Assembly (NCBI GenBank): GCA_045540975.1
Contig: JAZQIE010000194.1
Span: 1 to 5,142, forward strand
Length of the DNA: 5,142 nucleotides
Direction: 5' to 3'
Source: SIG510 sp045540975
GTDB taxonomy: Bacteria; Bacillota; Clostridia; Oscillospirales; JAAYXM01
The notes below the pieces were generated by a model. That model ran no database searches. It was not told where the DNA came from and worked only from the letters and a program-made list of their open reading frames with translations. Made by a program: the position numbers and the translations under genes. This document shows, piece after piece, positions 1 through 5,142 of the stretch. Each line of letters opens with the position of its first letter. Position 1 is the stretch's first letter.

Positions 1-27
1 GCCACCGCCGCCACCGCCACCGCCGCC
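1..27 (-). repeat. Poly-glycine linker (at least nine Gly, cut by window edge)
   Basis: Nine consecutive Gly codons (GGC/GGT mixed) end the visible protein, just after V-V-G-T-T. In Bacillota surface proteins a poly-Gly run of this kind commonly separates the extracellular domains from S-layer homology or other wall-anchoring repeats. The next domain lies outside the window, so the anchor type is inference. Confidence 0.8.
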
Positions 28-3000
28 GGTGGTACCGACAACTTCAATGGAGAAGATGACGGTCGAGGTATGGGTGCCGTCGGAAACATCGATTTCTACC
101 GCCAGTTTTTCCTGGCTGCCGTGCGGGCTGAAGCAGAAGACGTTACCGTCCATGCTTGCACTACCGATGTCCTTCGCGATGGAGTAAGTGAGGTCCTTAC
201 CGACCGGGCTGGTTGCCTTGACTTCGACCTTCAAGGTATCACCGACCGCAACAATCTGATCCGGAATCGGCTCGATAATCGGGCGGGATTCGTCGGTAGA
301 AGTCAGCGGGATGTAGAAGGTCTGGTTTGCATCGATGATGTAGGTGTACTGACCTGCGGTCGAGGAGTTGATGAGGGTGATGTCACCAATATCCAAGGTG
401 ACGGTGCCGTCAGCGTTTGCGGATGCGCCGTGGATCCAGAAGGTACCGTTGCGCTTGCCGCTGTGGTTACCGCCGCCGTTGTTGATGAAGATGGACTTAC
501 CAACCAAGTCATTCAGGTTGACGCTCTCATCAAGTTTGACCTTGATGTAGTTATCAAATGCCAAATCCTTGGTGAAGTCAACAACCTTACCGGTGACCTG
601 TGCATCACCGTAGAGGCCTTCCAGCATGGTGGAATCGTGCATGTAGCGATAAGTGATTTCGCCATCGGTGTTGTAGGAGATGACACCGACAAAGCCGATG
701 AAGTTGAACTTATCGTCGATGCGATAACGTGCCTTGTTGTTTGCAGCGTAGACAATGTAGTCCACTCTGCCGTTCTTGAGGGTGACCTTGACAGCCTTTG
801 CCTGGTTGTCGTTACCCTGACCGCCGGTTCTTACGATGGTAGCCGGTTCAATCTTTTCGATGAAGCGTTCCTTATCGTACGGTTCGATGACGGTGGTGAA
901 CAGGGTGTCGAGGTCCTTACCTTCGCGTTTTGCCAGGACGTACTTAATCTCAGTCGGGTTGTTGTTCGGGACAGGCGGACAGCCGCTTGCCATGGAAACA
1001 TCGGAGAGTTCAAAGTCGTTGACCTGAGTCATGCGGAGGTGGAGATCACGCTTCTGACCCTTCAAGGTGTCACGGAAGTCGTTGATCTTGAAGTCAACCC
1101 AGAAGCTCTTGCCCTTCGGATAGGTGGTACGCTCAACATCGTAGAAGCCGTCGTAACCGGAGAGCAGTTCACCCGGGCCGTACGGGACGTCCGGACCTGC
1201 GTAGGTACCCATGGTCTGGCGGATGGGATTCAGTGCTTCGTGGTCGTAATCGTAGATTTCGTTACTGTTGCCGTGGAAGGAGTAGACGTGCTCGTTACCG
1301 CCCTTGATGCGGAAGAAGTCGATGGTGTATGCATCGCCCTTACCTTCGTCGACATCGACCACAACCGCGGTGCGGCGATATTCTTCTACGCCTTCATCTC
1401 TGTAAACCCAGAGGTTTCTGCCGTCGAGGAGCTGGACGCGACCTGCATCGTCGAAGTGGAGCGGGTCACCGATTCTGTCCACGGTACGGACGTCGGAAAT
1501 CTTCTGTCTGATACCATTGACCTGAACGGTGTTCTTCGAGATGGTACCACGTTCCCAGTTAACCGTTCTGCCGACACCGGTGGTGTTGGTCGGGTAACCG
1601 AGGGTCGGCATGACGTTGAGACCGTATGCCGCCATGGTGAGGGTCAGAGTTTCTGCACCGCCGTGACCGGTGGTTGCACCGTACCACAGGGTGGTTGCGC
1701 GCTGGGTGTTATGGACGTTTCTGCCGTCTTCCTTATAAGTACCGCCGCGAACGACGCCCAAGCCGTATGCCGGCATCTGGGTGGACTTATCGAAGTCGTA
1801 TTCGCCATGCTCATCGATGAGAGCCTGAATCTTTTCTTCCAGCTTCTGACTGTCAACCATCATACTTCTGCCGCTCGGGCCGGAAGCAGAGTTGCCATTC
1901 ATGAAGTAGAGAATCTGTGCAATTTCGGGGTCTTCACAGCCGTTGACGAGTGCTTCACTCATTGCGGTCGGAGTGAATGCCAAGGTGGTGGTTGCGAAGC
2001 CGCCCGCATCACCGACCTGCAAGGTGTAGTTACGGGTCATGGTGAGCGGCAGGTTCATCTTCATCATCTTGATGTACTTCGGATTGGTGAAGAAGTTTGC
2101 TGCCTGGTAGTTCTTGTAGCCACCCAGCCAGGATGCCATGGTGGAGTACTGACCGATCCACAGATCGTTGTACTGCGGCGAGTTTTCATCGCCCTGACCT
2201 TCACGGTCAACCTGAGTGAGCATGGTGTTGAGAACGCCTGCCTGACCGGTGGTTGCCCAGTCAATCCAGTACTTGGTTTCGGGCATGGAGTCGAAAACAA
2301 CCGCTGCCTTGACCGCACAGTTCTGGTGCATACCTTCGTTACCGTAGATGCGTCTGTCTTCCAAGCTGGTGAAGATTTCGCGGAGGATGTTGTCTTCAAT
2401 GTGCTGACGGACAGCTGCCGGGGAGCTCTTATCGTACTTGATGCCGAGCTTTTCCTTGCGGTTCTGGATGTAGCTCATGACGTACGGATCGTCGTACATA
2501 TCGAAGCATGCGTCATATTCGGTTGCGAGGTTACCCGCAACACCGGTCTCCCAGATACCGCCGGTGATACGGCCGCCGTACCAACCGTTGTTGAAGTATT
2601 GCGGCTCATAGGTGCCGGTATCCATATCCGGATAAAGGTCTGCCATACGGTCAAGCAGAATTGCAAGTGTACGGCCGTATTCTACCTTACCGGTGTAAAC
2701 ATAACCGTAGCACAGGTTGGAGAGTGACTGATAGGTGGTACCGGTGGAGTAGTAGTTGCCCCAATGGTTCCAGTATGCGATGTAGGTGTAGGTTTCGTCC
2801 CAAACACCGTAGGAGGTGGTGAACTTACGGCCTGTCTTATAGCCATGACCGTCGTCAACGCCCCAGTTATGAACGCCTTGGTTTACAACAACACCGGTGT
2901 TCGGATCGATGTGCTCATCCATTTCCGGATACACATTGTTGGTGAGGAGGTGCGAGCCGTTCTGCTTTGCAAGCTCATAGCTCCAGTTACCGTTTTCGTC

Positions 3001-5142
3001 GATACCGGTATCGTAGAACGCCTTAAAGTCGTTGGTCGGGAAGCGGCGCAGACATTCCGGACACTGAATCTTGAACGGATAGTTGTCGTTATCAAAGAGC
3101 CAGCAATATGCGGTACCGTGAATCTGAACCACGTTCTTACCGCAGTACTTACAGTACTCGTTTTCCGGGTCATAACGGTAGGTTGCCCAAATGCCGCGCG
3201 GGATTTCCTGGGTGAGCATGAACTCGAGGAGCTCATCTTCGCGACCTACCCACTTCTTCGCAGATGCATCTACGCTGTTGTAGGAGGTTCTTGCCCAATC
3301 GTAGTTTGCCGCGTTATCGCGGATTGCCTGACGGCGCTCAGCGGTGAAGTAGGTGGATTCGGTCTTACCGGATTTTACGGTAATTTCGATTTCAGCCTGC
3401 TTCTCAAAGCCGTTTGCGCTGAAGGATGCACGGACGATTGCCTTGCCGTTGACACCCTTCGGGGTGACAAAGCCGTTTGCATCGACATCGACGATGTCGG
3501 TATTCAGGCTTTCGTAGGTAATGTTTTCGACATCTGCCGGGAGAATGTCACCGGATGCGGTCACGGTGCTGACCTGAAGCTGAATGCCTTCATCGTCCGG
3601 TTTCATGACCGAGGAGGATGCGGTGAGGCGGATGTCATTTACGGTATCACCCACAACCTCGACCGGCAGGATTGCCTGCGCGGGGTTGGTGCCGAGGGTG
3701 ACGGTGACGGTGATGTTGGTATTGCCTGCCGCAAGTGCGGTGACAACGCCGTTTTCATCAACCGATGCGATGCCGTCCTGCGCGTCAGCATAGGTGATGA
3801 CGATACAGTCATGGGAAATCGGCTTGCCGCTTGCTGTGAATGCTTCCACAGAAATCTGAGCGGTTTTGCCCTCAAAGAGGACACGATCAAGCTTGACGGA
3901 TGCGGAGCCGATGGTCTCGTCATTGACGATGACCGGAACAACTCTCTGCTTTTCACCGACGGTCAGGGTGACATCAGTCTCGCCTGCTTTGATTGCGGTG
4001 AATACGCCGTTTTCATAGCTTAAGATTTCTTCGTCGTAGGTAAACGACATGGTCTTGGAATCGAATTCGTAGTAGTTGCCGTCATCGTAGTATGCACCGA
4101 GCTTGACCGGGGTGAATTCGCCCAGGCAGAGTTCGGTCTTGCCGATGTTGAGGATGAGTTCATCCGGCAGAACCACGGTTTCGTTCGAGAGGGTCTTAAC
4201 GATTGCGATGTCTTCGGTTGCTTCGTAGGTATTGCCGTTGAATTCAATCGCTGCCTTGATGGTTGCGGTACCGACCGCACGACCCTGCAGGACACCGTTG
4301 CTCAGACGAGCGCAGTTTGCGGGCTCTGCGGAATCGATGGAGTAGGTAACGGTGTAGAGGCTCGGGTCAACCTTCAAACCGGACTTCAAGGTGACGTCGG
4401 TAGACAGGGTGATACGAGCGCCGTTCTTGAGTTCTTCCGGCATGACGATATCAATCGTGCCGACTTCGCTGTAAGTACCGACGGTAAAGAGTTTGCCGTT
4501 GGTGCAAACGGTTGTGACACCGTCCAGAATCTGCTTGACCCAGACATTGACCTGAGCTTCGCCCTTCTCAACCGCGGTGAGGTTACCGTCACGGTCGACC
4601 GCGACAACCTTACCTGCCTTGGTTTCGTAGTAGATATCAAGGTCGGAGAAGTCAATCGGAGTACCATCGTAGTACACACCGGTGAGGATGGTCGGGTTGA
4701 CGGTGCCCGGAGCGAGTTCGTAAGAATCTGCGCTCAACTCGACCGAGTAGATGCGCTTTTTCTGTGCGATGTCGATATTGAAGACATACTCAGCATCGAG
4801 GCCGTTTCTCTTTGCGGTTACGGTGAGGGTGGTTTTACCCGGAGCAACGCCGTGAACTGCAATCTTTGCCTCTGCGCCTTCGTGCACCACTTCTGCGGTT
4901 GCGATGCGCGCATCTGCGGATTTGACTTCGATATCGGTGACTTCGGAGAAGTCAATGGTGGCGCCGTTGAAACGAGCGGTGAGCGGGATTTCGCCGTCCG
5001 CGGTTTCCATGATGGGCGCCGGGTCATATGCGAACATGGTGAACTGGTCTTCTTCAAGCTGGTTTAAGAAAATACCGCTCATGAAACCGCCGTTACCGAC
5101 GATTGCGCCCTTCTTGAACTCGTAGACCACGTTGTAGTCGCC
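1..5142 (-). CDS. Giant multidomain heparinase II/III-like polysaccharide lyase with Ig-like arrays (partial, both ends missing)
   Basis: The minus strand is open through all 1714 codons, with neither start nor stop in the window. The product probably cleaves uronic-acid-containing polysaccharide by beta-elimination outside the cell. I infer this from the fold-level match to heparinase II/III lyases: a helical toroid with a DENSPQY motif (985-991), then a beta-sandwich with TTGHGGAETL (1157-1166), a KNTV motif (1203-1206) and GGNEHVYSFHG (1281-1291). Six Big_2-like modules precede the enzyme, and another Ig-like module and a poly-Gly run follow it. Heparinase II/III lyases are usually about 600-900 residues, so the enzyme core is of normal to large size and the accessory modules account for the rest. 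The signal peptide and anchor should lie outside the window. The substrate (heparan, chondroitin/hyaluronan, alginate or other) cannot be told from this sequence. The reading frame is very secure and the superfamily call is good; the exact family is unknown. Confidence 0.9.
37..288 (-). other. Ig/cadherin-like module after the lyase (residues about 1619-1702)
   Basis: A module of about 84 residues opening with SRPIIEPIPDQIVAVGDTLKVEV, then LTYSIAKD, and ending AVEIDVSDGTHTSTVIFSIEVVG. The PIPDQ-x-V-x-x-GDTL start and the VSDGT...F-x-I-x-V end are typical of the Ig-like/cadherin-like repeats that follow enzymes in secreted bacterial proteins (putative Ig, He_PIG-like). It differs from the six Big_2-like modules ahead of the enzyme, so the two ends of the enzyme carry different module types. 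Confidence 0.65.
289..1182 (-). other. Beta-rich C-terminal region of unknown assignment (residues about 1321-1618)
   Basis: About 300 residues follow the sandwich. The first part (FWVDFKINDFRDTLKGQKRDLHLRM, 1347-1371) looks like a continuation of the lyase beta region, with ASGCPPVPNNNP (1385-1396) as a loop. Next come LAKREGKDLDTLFTTVIEPY (1403-1422) and VKVTLKNGRVDYIVYA (1451-1466), which resemble the closing beta-sheet of long heparinase-like enzymes. The final part (about 1500-1618) includes SIFINNGGGNHSGKRNGTFW (1550-1569) and may be a separate small beta domain. I cannot assign a named family to the last third. Confidence 0.5.
1183..1782 (-). other. Heparinase II/III-type beta-sandwich domain (residues about 1121-1320)
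   Basis: The segment follows the layout of the Heparinase_II_III Pfam domain: MPAYGLGVVRGG (1123-1134), then QRATTLWYGATTGHGGAETL (1147-1166), LTMAAYGLNVMPTLGYP (1168-1184), NWERGTISKNTVQVNG (1195-1210), RRTAVVVDVDEG (1256-1267) and IDFFRIKGGNEHVYSFHG (1274-1291). The usual consensus is GHgHyDtL...aYGrpll.D.Gy...HNTVvvDG. His1160 matches the first His, the catalytic one in heparinase II-like enzymes. The second His is Gly1162, the Asp of D-x-G is Thr1180, and the His of HNTV is Lys1203, so the usual beta-sandwich metal site seems absent. Confidence 0.75.
1663..1665 (-). other. Candidate catalytic histidine His1160
   Basis: Codon CAC in T-G-H-G-G-A-E-T-L. It aligns with the first His of the HxH motif at the start of the beta-sandwich in heparinase II-like lyases. 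It is the only His of that motif kept here. Confidence 0.55.
2170..2172 (-). other. Candidate catalytic tyrosine Tyr991
   Basis: Codon TAC within D-E-N-S-P-Q-Y. In heparinase II/III-fold lyases a tyrosine after an EGSPxY-like motif acts in the beta-elimination, as proton donor or general acid/base. Position and motif fit well; the role is by family analogy. Confidence 0.6.
2338..2340 (-). other. Candidate charge-neutralising Asn935
   Basis: Codon AAC in GNEGMHQNCA. An Asn or adjacent residue at this place, 54-57 residues before the catalytic Tyr, neutralises the uronate carboxylate in related lyases. His939 and Asn941 in the same motif are alternatives. Confidence 0.45.
3052..3153 (-). other. 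CxxC...CxxC putative zinc knuckle at the entry to the toroid (residues 664-697)
   Basis: Two cysteine pairs, Cys664-Lys-Tyr-Cys667 (with a following Gly) and Cys694-Pro-Glu-Cys697, are separated by 26 residues. This is the spacing of a four-cysteine zinc ribbon or treble-clef knuckle. A further Cys680 lies between them in AYCWLFDND. The element sits between the first helix of the catalytic region and the NWGVDDGHGY segment, so it is probably a structural metal site in the enzyme rather than a nucleic-acid binder. Metal identity is inferred from the pattern only. Confidence 0.65.
3373..3642 (-). other. Bacterial Ig-like (Big_2) module 6 (residues about 501-590), directly before the enzyme
   Basis: It opens with VNDIRLTASSSVMKPDDEG and has a clear Big_2 turn, IVDVDANGFVTPKGVNGKAI (550-569), with Asp554, Gly557 and Val-Thr in place. 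It closes with the strand AEIEITVKSGK (583-593). The catalytic region begins a few residues later at TYFTAERRQAIRDN (597-610), so this module packs directly against the enzyme with almost no linker. Confidence 0.75.
3652..3912 (-). other. Bacterial Ig-like (Big_2) module 5 (residues about 411-497)
   Basis: The best Big_2 match in the array. IASVDENGVVTALAAGNTNI (458-477) has the full consensus order: a small residue, Val461-Asp462, Gly465, Val-Thr-Ala, Gly473, then the ITVTVTL strand. It starts with SASVKLDRVLFEGKTAQISV (413-432), the usual pair of opening strands, and closes with ILPVEVVG. Length is about 87 residues, normal for the family. Confidence 0.8.
3922..4185 (-). other. Bacterial Ig-like module 4 (residues about 320-407)
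   Basis: A module of about 88 residues with the turn and strand YENGVFTAIKAGETDVTLTV (376-395), a good Big_2 match (NGVFTA, then AGxTxVTLTV). It ends with RVVPVIVN. The middle is aromatic-rich (YYDDGNYYEFD, 351-361), a pattern also seen in module 2 (VYYDGTPIDFSD, 156-167). That shared YYDxG segment suggests modules 2 and 4 are closer to each other than to the rest. Confidence 0.7.
4195..4467 (-). other. Bacterial Ig-like module 3 (residues about 226-316)
   Basis: A segment of about 91 residues with alternating hydrophobic strands. Its Big_2-like turn is LSNGVLQGRAVGTATIKAAI (280-299), where Gly283 and the GTATI strand take the usual positions. The acidic/Asp step before the turn is replaced by Arg279-Leu280-Ser281. 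It closes with an EDIAIVK strand. It is probably a structural spacer in the stalk that leads to the catalytic region. Confidence 0.6.
4474..4758 (-). other. Bacterial Ig-like (Big_2-type) module 2 (residues about 129-223)
   Basis: The module opens with a typical first strand, IYSVELSADSYELAPG (131-146). The hallmark turn VAVDRDGNLTAVEKGEAQVNV spans 180-200, with Val182-Asp183, Gly186 and Gly194 in the expected order, followed by a strand (VNVWVKQ). This matches the Big_2 consensus of a VDxxG-(V/L)TA turn and a G-x-A-x-(I/V) strand. It also carries a TTVCTNG hairpin near 210-215, which lengthens the closing region compared with a standard 80-residue module. Confidence 0.7.
4765..5016 (-). other. 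Bacterial Ig-like module 1 (divergent, residues about 43-126)
   Basis: This is a roughly 84-residue beta-rich segment. It has the late-domain pattern of Big_2 folds: an APGKTTLTVTAKRNG stretch (100-114) followed by a closing strand (EYVFNIDIA, 118-126). The central VDxxGxVTA turn typical of the family is not clean here, so this is the weakest of the six modules. Such modules usually act as spacers or adhesion/carbohydrate-contact domains in extracellular enzymes. Boundaries are estimated by eye. Confidence 0.5.
5017..5142 (-). other. Unassigned N-terminal-side segment of the lyase (residues 1-42)
   Basis: This is the first stretch of the protein visible in the window. It begins GDYNVVYEFKKGAIVGNGGF and continues with a Gln/Glu/Asp-rich piece before the first Ig-like module. 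It is probably the tail of a preceding extracellular domain, because it starts mid-sequence and has no signal-peptide character. I do not recognise the domain. The ATG at residue 21 has no sign of being a true start, since the frame is open and protein-like upstream of it. Confidence 0.4.

Larger units (their letters stand above)
1783..3354 (-). other. Heparinase II/III-type alpha/alpha-toroid catalytic region (residues about 597-1120)
   Basis: This is the helical half of the lyase. It starts with a helix (TAERRQAIRDNAANYDWART). It then shows YSTGTTYQSLSNL...YTGKVEYGRTLAILLDRMADLYPD (798-839), GRITGGIWETGVAGNLATEYD (857-877), GNEGMHQNCAVKAAVVFD (934-951) and DENSPQYNDLWIGQYS (985-1000). The DENSPQY stretch fits the E-x-S-P-x-Y motif that carries the catalytic tyrosine in this fold. 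Asn935 lies 56 residues before Tyr991, close to the 54-57 spacing I recall for the Asn/His and Tyr of characterised members. Also present, of unclear role, are WGVDDGHGYKTG (760-771) and VGDAGGFA (1043-1050). Confidence 0.75.

Noticed and set aside
1..30. GCC/ACC trinucleotide run as a microsatellite or repeat element
   Set aside because: It is an irregular mix of Gly codons in frame with the gene and is better explained as a coded poly-Gly linker.
70..2727. Plus-strand open frame of 885 codons
   Set aside because: It is in exact register opposite the minus-strand lyase codons, and its product is a low-logic mix rich in Val, Asp and Cys without recognisable domains. The sense strand gives clear conserved motifs over the same bases.
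3052..3153. CxxC...CxxC as a sign of a transposase or DNA-binding zinc ribbon
   Set aside because: It lies in frame within a secreted lyase, with no transposase motifs or inverted repeats nearby.
2764..4023. Plus-strand open frame of 419 codons
   Set aside because: Same antisense register as the previous one. It ends only because the lyase uses a rare TTA codon at 4021-4023, and it covers clear Big_2 and toroid motifs on the minus strand.
3373..5016. DNA-level tandem repeat across the Ig-like array
   Set aside because: The modules are similar only in fold pattern and in short turn motifs. No long stretch of repeated bases was seen by eye.
303..5057. Short minus-strand frames (for example 2064-2399, 2883-3236, 3639-3956, 4386-4679)
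   Set aside because: They are out of frame with the lyase and are Ser/Thr/Arg-rich, as expected for shifted frames of this codon use. None has a domain or a ribosome binding site that would stand out.
5080..5082. ATG at residue 21 as a possible start of the lyase
   Set aside because: The frame is open and protein-like upstream to the window edge, there is no signal peptide after it, and a secreted enzyme should have one.

Overview
The whole window lies inside one very long protein-coding gene on the minus strand. Read from base 5142 down to base 1, all 1714 codons are open, with no start codon context and no stop. Both ends of the gene are therefore outside the window, and residue numbers below count from base 5142 (residue n begins at base 5145-3n). 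There is no intergenic DNA, RNA gene, mobile element or regulatory site that I can support. Two long plus-strand reading frames (70-2727 and 2764-4023) are exact-register antisense shadows of this gene.

The protein looks like a large, secreted, multidomain polysaccharide lyase of the heparinase II/III superfamily. In protein order it has: a short unassigned start (residues 1-42); about six divergent tandem bacterial Ig-like modules of the Big_2 type (43-590); an N-terminal catalytic region beginning near residue 597 that carries a CxxC...CxxC knuckle (664-697); an alpha/alpha-toroid half with candidate catalytic residues Asn935 and Tyr991; a heparinase II/III-type beta-sandwich with candidate catalytic His1160 (about 1121-1320); a long beta-rich region of unknown assignment (1321-1618); another Ig/cadherin-like module (1619-1702); and a run of nine glycines at the window edge (1706-1714). 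The Gly run probably links to a cell-surface anchoring region outside the window.

The likely source is a mid-GC member of the Bacillota, probably a gut or rumen type Clostridia/Oscillospiraceae relative. This rests on the domain style (Big_2 arrays, poly-Gly linker, giant extracellular glycan enzyme) and on codon use (CCG for Pro, ACC for Thr, GGT/GGC for Gly, almost no TTA, CTA or TCA). It is an inference, and other anaerobic glycan degraders, for example Lentisphaerae/Verrucomicrobia-like bacteria, are not excluded.

The most interesting point is that the catalytic-type residues of the fold appear retained, while three positions that would form the beta-sandwich metal site of classical heparinase II-like enzymes read Gly1162, Thr1180 and Lys1203. 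Separately, a four-cysteine putative zinc knuckle is present near the start of the catalytic region. This may mark a divergent, possibly unclassified, lyase subfamily.
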